Below are positions 34,511 through 44,157 of a stretch of 64,000 bases of DNA, piece by piece; the first letter of the stretch is position 1, and every line of letters starts with the position of its first letter. Source of the stretch: an uncultured Alphaproteobacteria bacterium (GTDB taxonomy: Bacteria > Pseudomonadota > Alphaproteobacteria > Rhodobacterales > Rhodobacteraceae). The position numbers and the translations under genes were made by a program. A model generated the notes under the pieces. That model was given only the letters and a program-made list of their open reading frames with translations. It ran no database searches and was not told the origin of the DNA. Location: NCBI GenBank assembly GCA_902611475.1, contig CACLZW010000001.1:1-64000 (forward strand), in the 5' to 3' direction.

Positions 34511-35113
34511 TCAATTAATTGTAGTAATAATCCACTTTCCATTCTGATAAGACTCTGTTTGGGCTACAGTCCCATGCACGTCAAATTTTTCCCATAAACC
34601 GTCTTTATGACCGTCGATAAAGAATTGTTTCTCTTTAATATTTGCATTTAAAAAATAATATACCCAAGGGCCGTCCTTTTTTCCGTTAGCAAACTGACCC
34701 TCAGATTTCTTTATTCCACTTAAATAATATTCGATCCAGTTCCCCACTTTTTTCCCATCCGAAAAGTCTCCAATGATTTTCAGTTGACCGTTGGGGTGAT
34801 AGGATTCAACATGCCCAGAAAAAGGGATATTAGAAAACTTTCTATAAAAAGTATCGTCTCTTTTGACAATTTCATCCATCTGAATTGAAACTTTTTTCTC
34901 GGAAGGCTCTCCAGCTTTTGGGGAAATTTTTTCATCTTGTGTTTCGTCACTTTCATCTGGTTTACCTTGGATATAACTGTCTAATCGGCCAAAAACCCAA
35001 TCTACAAAACTGTTGGTGAGTGTTTGAAAAAAAAAGCTAGGTTCAGCCACACTGACCCTAGGGTTGAGGAAACAGAAAAAAAGTATAAAAAATAAAAGGC
35101 TATATTTTTTCAT
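34511..35113 (-). CDS. Exported MORN-repeat (YwqK-like) protein, paralogue 2
   Basis: The 200-aa product has an N-terminal signal peptide (YSLLFFILFFCFLNPRVSVAE), a charged linker rich in Asp, Glu and Lys, and then MORN-like strands (FSGHVESYHPNGQLKIIG, KVGNWIEYYLSGIKKSEGQF, KDGPWVYYFLN, KDGLWEKFDVHG). It resembles the product at 28477 with the same repeat spacing but a longer linker. It follows leuA-side genes with no clear operon. Function unknown. Confidence 0.75.
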   Translation of the reverse strand: MKKYSLLFFILFFCFLNPRVSVAEPSFFFQTLTNSFVDWVFGRLDSYIQGKPDESDETQDEKISPKAGEPSEKKVSIQMDEIVKRDDTFYRKFSNIPFSGHVESYHPNGQLKIIGDFSDGKKVGNWIEYYLSGIKKSEGQFANGKKDGPWVYYFLNANIKEKQFFIDGHKDGLWEKFDVHGTVAQTESYQNGKWIITTIN

Positions 35114-35182
35114 TTCAAGATAATGAGAGAAACATTATTAAATTGCAATTAATACTATGTCTTTTAAATGCTCTAGCTCAAT

Positions 35183-36853
35183 TTATATTCTGTTTATAGC
35201 GCTTATTACAGCCTTGATTGGGGCAAGAGTGATGGAAGTATCTATCCCCACTCCAAACACACTTCTACCATTTTCATCTGGAACTTTGATTTCTATGTAA
35301 GCAGCTGCTTCGGCAGTAGATCCAGAGCTTCTTGTATTTTGGCCAAAATCATTAAGCATAAAATTTAGCTTGAAAGTATCTCTGATAGCATTTACAAAAG
35401 CGCTTATTGGGCCATTGCCTGTGGACGAAATTTTTATCTTATCCCCATTGTGATCTATGGTCGCTTCGACAAATTCGGCATTATCGTCTTTTGAAATTTT
35501 CTTACTTTTAAATTTGATAAGAGAAAACTTACCTTTTCTCAAAAATTCTTGTTCAAAGATATCCCAAATCATATCAGGAGTTATTTCCTTGCCCGTCTTA
35601 TCAGCGATATTCTGAACTACCTCACTAAATTGAATTTGAGCTCCCCTAGGTATATTAATATTATGCTCTTGTTCTAATAACCAAGCAGAGCCTGCTTTGC
35701 CTGACTGGGAATTTACCCTAATGATTGCCTCATAAGTTCTACCAATATCGCTAGGATCAATAGGCAAGTATGGAACTTCCCAATGAGGTTCATTCGATTT
35801 TGAAATTGCTTCCATTCCCTTTCTAATCGCGTCCTGATGACTTCCCGAAAACGCAGTATGTACTAAAAGGCCTGCGTAAGGATGCCGTTGATGTACGGGT
35901 AGTTGATTGCAAAACTCCGCCGTTTCAATAAGATTGTTGATATCAGAAAAATCCAGCTCTGGATTAATACCTTGGGTAAACATGTTTAGTCCCAAGGTTA
36001 CTATATCTACATTTCCTGTTCGCTCCCCATTTCCAAACAGTGTTCCTTCAACTCTATCGGCTCCCGCCATTAAACCAAGCTCAGTTGCAGCAACTCCCGT
36101 TCCTCTATCGTTATGGGGATGTAACGATAATATAACCCTATCTCTATCTGTGAAATTATTGCTCATCCATTCAATCTGGTCAGCGTAAATATTAGGGGTA
36201 GACATCTCTACCGTCGCTGGCAAATTAATTATTACTTTATTTTGTTTTGATGCCTTCCAGCAATCTAATACAGTCTCACAAACATCGAGTGCGTAATCTA
36301 GTTCAGTTCCCGTGAAACTTTCTGGAGAATATTGAAGGGTCAGTGCAGTATCGGGCAAATGCTTTAATCTCTCAAACACCATTGCCGCACCATCTTGTGC
36401 AATTTTCTTAACTCCCTTTTTATCTTGTTTGAAAACAACCTTACGCTGTAAAGTTGATACTGAGTTATAAAGATGTAAAATTGCCGACTTGCAACCCTCT
36501 AAAGCTTCAAAGGTCTTATCAATTAGGTGTTCTCTAGCTTGTGTAAGCACCTGTACAGTTACATCATGTGGTATAAGTTTATTATCTATTAGGTGTCGAC
36601 AAAATTGAAAGTCGGTGTCAGAAGCAGATGGGAATCCGATCTCAATCTCCTTAAATCCCATAGATACTAACGTTTTGAACATCCTAAGCTTGCGTGATGT
36701 ATCCATTGGTTCCACTAAGGCTTGGTTTCCATCTCTTAGGTCAACACTGCACCAAATTGGAGGTTTTTTAATAGCTTTACTTGGCCAAGTTCGTTTATCC
36801 AAAGATATCGGAACTGATGGCTTATATTTTGTGTGCTTATCGTTAACGTCCAT
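35183..36853 (-). CDS. leuA: 2-isopropylmalate synthase (type 2, long form)
   Basis: LeuA condenses acetyl-CoA with 2-oxoisovalerate at the start of leucine synthesis. This 556-aa protein is the LeuA type 2 form: RTWPSKAIKKPPIWCSVDLRDGNQAL at the N-terminus with the metal-binding Asp in DLRDGNQ, the HPHNDRGTG metal His pair about residue 245, and the C-terminal leucine-sensing domain from about residue 430 with SSGSTAEAAAYIE. It is monocistronic. No attenuator or leader peptide was noticed upstream in the 80 bp to the MFS gene. Confidence 0.95.
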   Translation of the reverse strand: MDVNDKHTKYKPSVPISLDKRTWPSKAIKKPPIWCSVDLRDGNQALVEPMDTSRKLRMFKTLVSMGFKEIEIGFPSASDTDFQFCRHLIDNKLIPHDVTVQVLTQAREHLIDKTFEALEGCKSAILHLYNSVSTLQRKVVFKQDKKGVKKIAQDGAAMVFERLKHLPDTALTLQYSPESFTGTELDYALDVCETVLDCWKASKQNKVIINLPATVEMSTPNIYADQIEWMSNNFTDRDRVILSLHPHNDRGTGVAATELGLMAGADRVEGTLFGNGERTGNVDIVTLGLNMFTQGINPELDFSDINNLIETAEFCNQLPVHQRHPYAGLLVHTAFSGSHQDAIRKGMEAISKSNEPHWEVPYLPIDPSDIGRTYEAIIRVNSQSGKAGSAWLLEQEHNINIPRGAQIQFSEVVQNIADKTGKEITPDMIWDIFEQEFLRKGKFSLIKFKSKKISKDDNAEFVEATIDHNGDKIKISSTGNGPISAFVNAIRDTFKLNFMLNDFGQNTRSSGSTAEAAAYIEIKVPDENGRSVFGVGIDTSITLAPIKAVISAINRI

Positions 36854-36933
36854 AACTTAAAGTTACAGCAAAAAAGAATGCAATACAGCATTTTTCAACG
36901 AAATACATAATAAAAAATAAAGTTTTTCCAATT

Positions 36934-38154
36934 TTACTTTTCAAAAAATTTGTATATTGGGAAACGTACTGAGGCTACAATTAAGAAAAACAAACCCACT
37001 AGAAATCCTTCGATTGCCATAATGTTAGAAATCTCTTCAGTTGTGAAGAAAGTTGACATTAAATAAATGTTTAACGAACCGAGAGCGCCACAACCAATAG
37101 CAATTGTAAGCAAACTGAAAGTTGAGGAACGAAGCTCTGGAGTGGAATTAAGGTAAATTATGGTACTTTGTAATGCCGAATAACAAGCTGTAGCCATTCC
37201 AAAAATCAATATAGATAAAGAATACATGTAAATCGAGTTACTTGACGCGGATAGAGATATACATAGCAAAATAATTCCAAGGAAGGATATAAAGCTAATT
37301 AATTTTTTATTGATCGCAATGACTGTTATAGCAGTGCCTCCTATTAGAGCTCCAATTCCTTCCAAGGATGTGAACATTCCTATATATAACTCGTTTGGAT
37401 TAAATTTTTCAATAAGCAATAGACTTATTAGTGCGATGAATGGGAGGGCAAAAATATTGAAGACGAAAGTTAAAGATATGACGGATAACAAATTGACATC
37501 ATCTCTTGTCTGTCCAATAACTTTTAGAAGTGACTGAGTATAGCTATTTGTATTAGTTGTTAAAGCATCTTCTTTTTGGGTAGAGACTAAAAAAACCGAG
37601 AGGGCATAGAGAAGAAATAGAAAAAAAACACCTGTATTCAGATCAAAATAAGTCAAAAAAATACCACCAAATAAAGGTCCCAATATTCTTGTCGCGTGAC
37701 TAGATAAAACATCTAAAGAAACCCCGGCGGAAATTAAATTGTCGGGAAGGGCATCAGCAAGCATAGGCCTTCGAAATGAAAAATCGATACTCCATAGCGC
37801 GCCACTCACAGTCGATAGTAGCCCCAATAAATAAACATTTATGTTTTGGCCTGTTTGTGAGTAGACAAAAACAAGCAATGAGCATAAAGAACATATTAAA
37901 CTTGCACCCAAAACAACTTTCTTTTTTACTACAAATGCGCCAGCAAAACTAAATGTTACCCCAGTTGCTGCAACACCTAGCAACCTGAACATTATTAAGA
38001 GTGCTGCTATTGAAGCGTTCCCAGTGAGTTTCCATGCAATTACTGAAAATAAGAATACTTCGAACCATCGGGCAACGCTTGTAAGGAAACCTGCTAGAAA
38101 TAAAATTGTAAAGGCCTTAGTTCGCCAAATCTCAAATAGAACACCAATATTCAT
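36934..38154 (-). CDS. MFS transporter (Enterobactin/tetracycline exporter-like)
   Basis: The 406-aa product has 12 predicted spans with the MFS_3-type (EntS-like) layout, for example the opening WRTKAFTILFLAGFLTSVARWFE and a GVAATGVTFSFAG second segment. It starts 15 bp after the stop of the cytosine-deaminase-like gene and is probably the last gene of the BMP-importer operon. Its role there, import or efflux of nucleobases or products, is only inferred from position. No substrate-defining motif is visible. Confidence 0.85.
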   Translation of the reverse strand: MNIGVLFEIWRTKAFTILFLAGFLTSVARWFEVFLFSVIAWKLTGNASIAALLIMFRLLGVAATGVTFSFAGAFVVKKKVVLGASLICSLCSLLVFVYSQTGQNINVYLLGLLSTVSGALWSIDFSFRRPMLADALPDNLISAGVSLDVLSSHATRILGPLFGGIFLTYFDLNTGVFFLFLLYALSVFLVSTQKEDALTTNTNSYTQSLLKVIGQTRDDVNLLSVISLTFVFNIFALPFIALISLLLIEKFNPNELYIGMFTSLEGIGALIGGTAITVIAINKKLISFISFLGIILLCISLSASSNSIYMYSLSILIFGMATACYSALQSTIIYLNSTPELRSSTFSLLTIAIGCGALGSLNIYLMSTFFTTEEISNIMAIEGFLVGLFFLIVASVRFPIYKFFEK

Positions 38155-38169
38155 TGAACAAAAAGGAGA

Positions 38170-39444
38170 TTAGCCTTTAAAAAGCAAATCTTCGCTCTCT
38201 GTGCTTGAGCCTAAGTTTAGTTTATAGTGTACTGGACTGGTAGAGCTGATAACTTTTCCACGTCTAACAACAAATAGCCTTGCTGGCTTAAGTCTTATGG
38301 CCTCTATGGGGTCTTTACATTGCAAAACTACCAAATCTCCATTTGATCCCTTATTTATACCATAATTATCTAAATGAAGTATGGAGGCGGCATGGACCGT
38401 CACTGCATTGAAGCATGATTTCATCTCATCAATGCCAGTCATATGACAGCAGTGTAAAGCCATATGTGCAACCTCGAGCATATCATGGGAGCCTAGTGGA
38501 TACCAAGGATCCATAACGCAATCATGTCCAAACGCGACCTTAAGGCCTGCATTGAGTTGCTCTGGTATTCTAGTTAATCCTCTTCTTTTAGGGTAATTAT
38601 CTTGCCTTCCTTGTATCGTTATATTAATTAAGGGATTAGCTATAATGTTTAAATCTGCCTCAACGAGCAACGAGTTAAGTTTTGTGAAATAGTAATTATC
38701 TATTGAGTGCATGGAGGTCAGGTGAGAACCCGCTACACGTCCCTTTAGACCAAGTCTAGTAGTTTCCAGTGCAAGCTTCTCAACATGCCTTGACATTGGG
38801 TCATCTGTTTCATCACAATGCAGATCTGTAAGAAGTCCACGCTTTTCGGCAATCTCGCACAGTATACGAATGGACTCATGACCTTCATCCATTGTTCTTT
38901 CAAAGTGAGGGATTCCACCAACGACATCAACTCCCATATCGAGCGCTGTATTCAAATTGTCCAAACAATTGGCTCTGAGTAATCCGTCTTGTGGAAAAGC
39001 AACCAGTTGTATATCAATAAAATCTTTCATTGTTTCTCTGACATCTAGGAGTGCTTCAACGCCCACTAGGTTTTGTCCAGAGACATCGACATGACTTCGA
39101 ATTGCCAAGGTTCCTCTAGCTATCGCCCACTTGCAGAACTTCAAGGCTCGCTCCTTTATAGCATCAGCAGTGAGATTTGGTTTCAATTCTCCCCACAATT
39201 TGATGCCTTCAAGTAAAGTGCCACTTTTATTCACGCGGGGAAGGCCATAGCTTAGTGTTGCATCCATATGAAAGTGACTGTCAACAAATGGGGGAGTAAC
39301 AAAGTGAAAATCGGCGTCTATGATGGGAATATTATCTGCTGTAATTTTTGATGCTATGTCTTTAATAACCCCTTCCTTAATTAAAATGTCTTGAGGGTCT
39401 TTGTTTTTTGATAATAAGCAGTTTTTTACTAATAAATCAGTCAT
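38170..39444 (-). CDS. CodA-like cytosine deaminase/amidohydrolase
   Basis: The start is the ATG at 39442-39444, which has GGGAGG upstream; an in-frame ATG at 39474 overlaps the permease and adds ten residues. The 424-aa product is an amidohydrolase of the CodA type: metal-binding DSHFHMD (HxH), His in DLHCDETDD, a late GHDCVMDPWYPLG with the catalytic Asp, and the GLPRVNKSGTL loop. CodA converts cytosine to uracil and ammonia, but relatives act on isocytosine or other cyclic amidines. It is cotranscribed with the nucleobase/nucleoside importer upstream, which supports a nucleobase substrate. Confidence 0.88.
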   Translation of the reverse strand: MTDLLVKNCLLSKNKDPQDILIKEGVIKDIASKITADNIPIIDADFHFVTPPFVDSHFHMDATLSYGLPRVNKSGTLLEGIKLWGELKPNLTADAIKERALKFCKWAIARGTLAIRSHVDVSGQNLVGVEALLDVRETMKDFIDIQLVAFPQDGLLRANCLDNLNTALDMGVDVVGGIPHFERTMDEGHESIRILCEIAEKRGLLTDLHCDETDDPMSRHVEKLALETTRLGLKGRVAGSHLTSMHSIDNYYFTKLNSLLVEADLNIIANPLINITIQGRQDNYPKRRGLTRIPEQLNAGLKVAFGHDCVMDPWYPLGSHDMLEVAHMALHCCHMTGIDEMKSCFNAVTVHAASILHLDNYGINKGSNGDLVVLQCKDPIEAIRLKPARLFVVRRGKVISSTSPVHYKLNLGSSTESEDLLFKG

Positions 39445-39460
39445 GTAATTCCTCCCTTTT

Positions 39461-40408
39461 TTAATGTCTTTCACCTCGTCGGAATGGGATCAAGAGTGCC
39501 TTTGGATACCTTGTTCTTTTGGCTGCAATTACCATTGCAACAATACTCAACAAAAAAGGAAGCATTAGAAAGAATTGATAAGGAATAATAGCTCCGGCCA
39601 GTTGTTGAGCTCTAACTTGATAAGCATCCAGTCCAGCAAATAGAAGTGCTCCCAAAAGAGCTCGTTCAGGTTTCCAAGATGCAAATATCACTAAAGCAAT
39701 AGCAATCCATCCTCTTCCATTTATCATGCCAAAATAAAAAGCATCAAATGCAGATAATGTTAAGTAAGCTCCACCAACTGCCATTAAAGCGCTGCCTAGT
39801 ACAACGGCAATCGTTCTAACTAAAAACACATCAATTCCCTGAGCTTCTAGTGCCATAGGATTTTCCCCCGCCATTTTTATTGAAAGGCCTAGCGGTGTGG
39901 AGTTCATTAACCAAAACGCAAATATTACAACTAAAATTGCTAAATAAGTGAATGGCGTATGCTGAAAAAATGCTGGACCTAAAAATGGCAATTCTGACAA
40001 AAGAGGAATATCAATGGGTTGGAATGGTTTGATTTTTGGGGGTGTGGTAGACGCAGGCAAAATGAGCTTAAAGCAAAAAAATCCTAGTGAGGATGCCAAC
40101 ATTGTTATTCCAATCCCTGTAACATGCTGGGAAGCACCCAAATAGACGGTAAATATAGAATGGAGAAGGCCGAAAAGACCTCCAATAATAAGAGCAGCCA
40201 ATATTCCAGTATATAGGTCTGCTCCAAGAAATACTGTCATCCATCCAACCATTGCTCCTATTGACATAATTCCCTCGATGCCCAGATTCAAAACTCCCGC
40301 ACGTTCACATAATACCTCTCCAATTGTAGCTAATATTAGAGGGCAGGCTATTCTTATGGTTGCCGCCCAAAAGCCGGCGGTAAAAATAATCTCAATAAAT
40401 TCAATCAT
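39461..40408 (-). CDS. BMP-type ABC importer permease 2
   Basis: A 315-aa hydrophobic protein of the BPD_transp_2 (ribose/BMP-type) permease family: the GLGIEGIMSIGAMVG-like opening (LNLGIEGIMSIGAM) and ENPMALEAQGIDVF segment are typical. It pairs with the permease at 40401, overlapping by 8 bp, and with the double ATPase at 41474. BMP-type importers take up nucleosides or nucleobases. It is a transmembrane subunit. Confidence 0.93.
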   Translation of the reverse strand: MIEFIEIIFTAGFWAATIRIACPLILATIGEVLCERAGVLNLGIEGIMSIGAMVGWMTVFLGADLYTGILAALIIGGLFGLLHSIFTVYLGASQHVTGIGITMLASSLGFFCFKLILPASTTPPKIKPFQPIDIPLLSELPFLGPAFFQHTPFTYLAILVVIFAFWLMNSTPLGLSIKMAGENPMALEAQGIDVFLVRTIAVVLGSALMAVGGAYLTLSAFDAFYFGMINGRGWIAIALVIFASWKPERALLGALLFAGLDAYQVRAQQLAGAIIPYQFFLMLPFLLSIVAMVIAAKRTRYPKALLIPFRRGERH

Positions 40409-41477
40409 TCTTTTTTACCCCGAAAAACAATATTTTGTAGTGAACGAACACAAGGCTTAACAATATGCACAGCACAGTTAATGCGACTATCACATCTGCC
40501 AAATAAGTAGGTACGTTCATCGCTCTACTCATTGCATCCGCTCCGACATAAATTGATGCTAAAAACACACCTGAAAATATTACCCCGATAGGATTGAGAT
40601 TTGCGAGCATTGCAACAGCTATTCCTGCGTACCCAAAGCCAGGGGATAGGTCTAAAGTAAGATAACCTTTCAACCCTGCGGTTTCAGTTACTCCTGCCAT
40701 TCCAGCCATCCCACCGCTCAGAAGTGCTACAATCAATACTGTTTTAAAAATTGGCACCCCTGCATGCGACGCAGCTGCAGCATTTAAACCAACTGACTTT
40801 ATTCGATACCCGATCACAGTTTTACTCAAAATAAACCAAACAGAGAAAGCAAAAAAGATAGAAATAATAAAACCAAGGTGGAGTCTGGTTTTGGAAAGAA
40901 TTTGGGGTAACACACCATCGTCAATTACTGATTTTCCTTGAGGCCAACCCAATGACATGGGGTCTTTCCAGGGACCTTCTAATAAATAGCTTACAAGTAA
41001 AACTACAACAAAGTTTAAAAGTAAAGTCGTTACGACCTCGTCAACTTTATAATAAAGTTTCAAAAGAACCAAAGGTAAAAGGAGTAACCCACCAGCAAGC
41101 GCTCCCATAATAAACAAAAAGGGGATCATTAGTATACTTGGTAAAACAACTAATCCAGTACCAAACAATGTTGTTGCCAATGCCCCAAAATATAATTGGC
41201 CTTCCGCTCCTATATTCCAAAATTTTGCTCTAAACGCTATTGAAGCAGCAAGACCTGTTAAAATTATTGGAGTTGCTCGAGCAAGCGTTTCTGCAAACGA
41301 GTTTTTTGATCCAAATGCCCCAATAATTAATTGATAATAAGATTCAAATGGATTTGCACCTGCGAGAACAATCAGAATACCAGCTAATATTATTGCGACT
41401 AATATGGCTATGAAGGGAGATAATATGATTAGCCAATAGGGGCTTTTAGCTCTTTCTTCAAGTCTAAATTTTATCAT
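40401..41477 (-). CDS. BMP-type ABC importer permease 1
   Basis: A 358-aa integral membrane subunit of the same BMP-type importer as its neighbours. The GANPFESYYQLIIGAFGS segment near residue 45 and GAEGQLYFGALATT are characteristic of the nucleoside-type permease pair. Its ATG overlaps the ATPase stop by 4 bp and its end overlaps the next permease by 8 bp, so all three should be translated together. Confidence 0.93.
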   Translation of the reverse strand: MIKFRLEERAKSPYWLIILSPFIAILVAIILAGILIVLAGANPFESYYQLIIGAFGSKNSFAETLARATPIILTGLAASIAFRAKFWNIGAEGQLYFGALATTLFGTGLVVLPSILMIPFLFIMGALAGGLLLLPLVLLKLYYKVDEVVTTLLLNFVVVLLVSYLLEGPWKDPMSLGWPQGKSVIDDGVLPQILSKTRLHLGFIISIFFAFSVWFILSKTVIGYRIKSVGLNAAAASHAGVPIFKTVLIVALLSGGMAGMAGVTETAGLKGYLTLDLSPGFGYAGIAVAMLANLNPIGVIFSGVFLASIYVGADAMSRAMNVPTYLADVIVALTVLCILLSLVFVHYKILFFGVKKND

Positions 41478-42982
41478 AGGAAACCGTCACCTGCCATTCG
41501 AAGTCCAATAGAAAGTTTATCTGTAGAACTAGTTTCTGTCGGATCAGACAACATACCTTTATACATTACCGAAATGTCATCAGACATAGTCAGTAATTCA
41601 TCTAAGTCCTCTGATATTAAAATGATTGCTGAACCATTCTGTTGGGCTTTAAGAAGTAAATTCTGGATAGAAGCTATCGCGCCTTCATCAAGTCCACGGG
41701 TCGGTTGACAAGCGATTATTATTTTAGGTTTTCTCATGAGCCAACGTCCTAAAAGAAGCTTTTGTACATTTCCACCAGATAGTAATCTGCTTCGTTGTCT
41801 TATCGACTGCATTCGTACGTCATATGTTTCACAGAGATTTTCACTTCTACCAACCGAGGCTTTTTTATTTATAATTCCGAGACTATTCCTCAAGTATGAA
41901 TCATCCATTTCGGTCATTATGGCATTTTCCCATATTTCCATATCTCCAACTATTCCATCACTATTGCGATCTTCAGGTATGTAGGCAACTCCCAAATCCA
42001 TAAATGATTTTGGCGATGTATGCACTCTTTTAGCCTTATTAAAGACTATCTTTCCCTGAGTTGGTTTAAAATGCCCTGAAAGGATTTTTGCTAATGTGGT
42101 TTGACCGTTTCCTGCAACACCCGCAATTCCAAGTATTTGACCACTATATAAATCCAAATTGACTTTGCTTAATTTTGGGGCATCTGTTTTATTGTATGAA
42201 ACATCTACTAGACTAAGAACCTTTGATTTCCTCGGTATTTTTTTTTTCTGAGGATAGTCTATTTTTTTTCCAACTATCATTTCAGCAATTTTTTCTCTAT
42301 CCGCAGAATGGGTGTCGATTTCACCAACAGAGGAGCCATTTCTCAATACAATTATTCTATCGCTGACGGCAAGTATTTCATTGAGTTTATGTGAAATTAA
42401 AATTACCGATAAACCAGTTTCAATCATATTACGAATAGTTGAGAATAAAGCATCTGTTTCTTGGGGAGTAAGAGCTGCAGTAGGTTCATCTAAAATTAGT
42501 AGTTTGCAGTCTAAAAATAGAGTTTTTAAAATCTCTATTCTCTGTTTCTCACTTACGGATAAGTTTGCTACCAATTCATCAGGATCAATAGGTAACCCGA
42601 ATTTTTTCGATAACTCTAAGATCTTTACTCTAGCTTGTCTTTTGGGTAAAGACAGGGAGAAGATTGATTGTCTACCAATAATAATATTTTCTAAGACGGT
42701 CAAATTTTCAGCTAACGTAAAGTGCTGATGAACCATTCCAATTCCAAGCTTTATAGCATTATTTGTATTACCAAATTCTATTGCATGTCCTTCAAAATTT
42801 ACGGTTCCAGCATCCGGTGTATAATGACCGAAAAGGATATTCATTAGGGTGGTTTTACCTGCTCCATTTTCACCTAGAATTGCCAATACTTCGCTTTTAT
42901 TTACTTCAAAGCTAATTTGGTCATTGGCATAAAAGTCACCAAATTTTTTTGTTATTTTCTCTACTTTTAGAAGTGTAGTCAT
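41474..42982 (-). CDS. BMP-type ABC importer ATPase (two nucleotide-binding domains)
   Basis: Tandem ATPase of 502 aa from the ATG at 42980-42982. An earlier ATG at 43003 lies in the hairpin and is rejected. The first domain has Walker A GENGAGKTT, a LSVSEKQRIEILK signature region and Walker B LLILDEPTAAL. The second has a degenerate GVAGNGQTT Walker A, LSGGNVQKLLLGRWL and IIACQPTRGLD. This two-domain layout with a weak second site is standard for ribose/BMP-type importers. It follows the binding-protein gene across a strong hairpin. Confidence 0.93.
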   Translation of the reverse strand: MTTLLKVEKITKKFGDFYANDQISFEVNKSEVLAILGENGAGKTTLMNILFGHYTPDAGTVNFEGHAIEFGNTNNAIKLGIGMVHQHFTLAENLTVLENIIIGRQSIFSLSLPKRQARVKILELSKKFGLPIDPDELVANLSVSEKQRIEILKTLFLDCKLLILDEPTAALTPQETDALFSTIRNMIETGLSVILISHKLNEILAVSDRIIVLRNGSSVGEIDTHSADREKIAEMIVGKKIDYPQKKKIPRKSKVLSLVDVSYNKTDAPKLSKVNLDLYSGQILGIAGVAGNGQTTLAKILSGHFKPTQGKIVFNKAKRVHTSPKSFMDLGVAYIPEDRNSDGIVGDMEIWENAIMTEMDDSYLRNSLGIINKKASVGRSENLCETYDVRMQSIRQRSRLLSGGNVQKLLLGRWLMRKPKIIIACQPTRGLDEGAIASIQNLLLKAQQNGSAIILISEDLDELLTMSDDISVMYKGMLSDPTETSSTDKLSIGLRMAGDGFL

Positions 42983-42992
42983 TAAGAAAAAT

Positions 42993-43022
42993 ACCACTCC
43001 CACTTTATTAAATGGGAGTGGT
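42993..43022 (-). terminator. Intra-operon terminator or attenuating hairpin
   Basis: A perfect 10-bp stem pairs 42993-43002 (ACCACTCCCA) with 43013-43022 (TGGGAGTGGT) around a ten-base loop. On the minus strand it is followed by ATTTTTCTT. It sits between the binding-protein gene and its ATPase, so it would terminate most transcripts after the abundant binding protein and let some continue. Confidence 0.75.
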
Positions 43023-43029
43023 GTTTTAT

Positions 43030-44037
43030 TTAGAATGTAGACTTTGGTTCAGCGTCATTTATTTCTACCGTGAACTTACCCTTCTTAATGTTATCCGCAA
43101 GGGTAGCTACTTGTTCTTTTACTGCAGAAGGTATCTTGCTTTCAAACTCGTAATATGGGGCTAGGGATGCACCTCCTTTTGCCATCATAGTCCAATCGTG
43201 ATATTCTTCTGAAGAAAAGTTTCCTGATTTTACTTTTGCGATAGCATGATCAATCGCACCTTCCATATGCCAAAGGGCTGAGGTGACTACTACATCTGTA
43301 CCATTTTCTTCTTTGTTCATATCATTTACATTACCAAATGCTAAAATGCCTTTTTCTCTACACGCGTCAACTACACCTGCTCTCTCGGCATAAAGAATAT
43401 CGCAGCCAGCCTCAATCTGTGCAAACGCGGCTTCTTTTGCTTTCGGTGGGTCGTACCATGATCCAATAAAGGTAACTTTAAATTTTATGTCTGGCTTAAC
43501 AGATTTTGCTCCATTCATAAAAGCATGAAATAGTCTGTTAACTTCACCGATGGCATATCCACCAACCATACCTATCTTTTTAGCTTTTGTCATATGGCCA
43601 GCGACAATTCCCATCAAATAGCAAGGCTCATGTATGTAATTATCAAAAACTGAAAAATTATTTCCGTGTGGCTTAAATGGATCTCCCATTAAAAAGGCAA
43701 TTTCTGGATAATCATCAGCGACTTTTCTGGCTTCTTTACTTATACCAAAGGCTTCGCCGACAATCATGTTTACGCCACTGTCACAGTATTCACGCATAAC
43801 CCTAACATAGTCTGTATTAGCTGTGCTTTCTGAATATACATAGTCAATTTCACCGCGCTTTGCTGCTGCATCTAACGCAAGGTGCAATCGAGCTACCCAT
43901 TTCTGTTGTGTCGGCACAGTATATATTCCAGCCACTTTAAGTTTACCGCTTGCCATTACTGGCAGAGAGCTTATTGCAGTAACCAAAGCAGCACTTCCAA
44001 CGGCGAACTCTCGCCTGTTTAAAATCAATTTAGGCAT
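43030..44037 (-). CDS. BMP-family ABC importer substrate-binding protein
   Basis: The 335-aa product has an N-terminal twin-arginine-like start (NRREFAVGSAAL) and then a BMP/Med-type periplasmic binding domain, with GIYTVPTQQKWVARLHLALD and YAERAGVVDACREKG segments. Binding proteins of this family (PnrA/BmpA) bind purine or pyrimidine nucleosides and nucleobases. It heads the operon BMP, ATPase, permease, permease, deaminase, MFS. The ligand is inferred to be a nucleoside or nucleobase because of the CodA-like gene downstream. Confidence 0.93.
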   Translation of the reverse strand: MPKLILNRREFAVGSAALVTAISSLPVMASGKLKVAGIYTVPTQQKWVARLHLALDAAAKRGEIDYVYSESTANTDYVRVMREYCDSGVNMIVGEAFGISKEARKVADDYPEIAFLMGDPFKPHGNNFSVFDNYIHEPCYLMGIVAGHMTKAKKIGMVGGYAIGEVNRLFHAFMNGAKSVKPDIKFKVTFIGSWYDPPKAKEAAFAQIEAGCDILYAERAGVVDACREKGILAFGNVNDMNKEENGTDVVVTSALWHMEGAIDHAIAKVKSGNFSSEEYHDWTMMAKGGASLAPYYEFESKIPSAVKEQVATLADNIKKGKFTVEINDAEPKSTF

Positions 44038-44157
44038 GATTCTCTCCTGAACTTGTTTGTATGTGACGAAATGTTACTACATTTAGACCAGATTCTACTA
44101 ATTAAAAGTCTAAACTTAACCTCAGATCAAGTTACGCCGATCATTAAAGTTTAAAAC

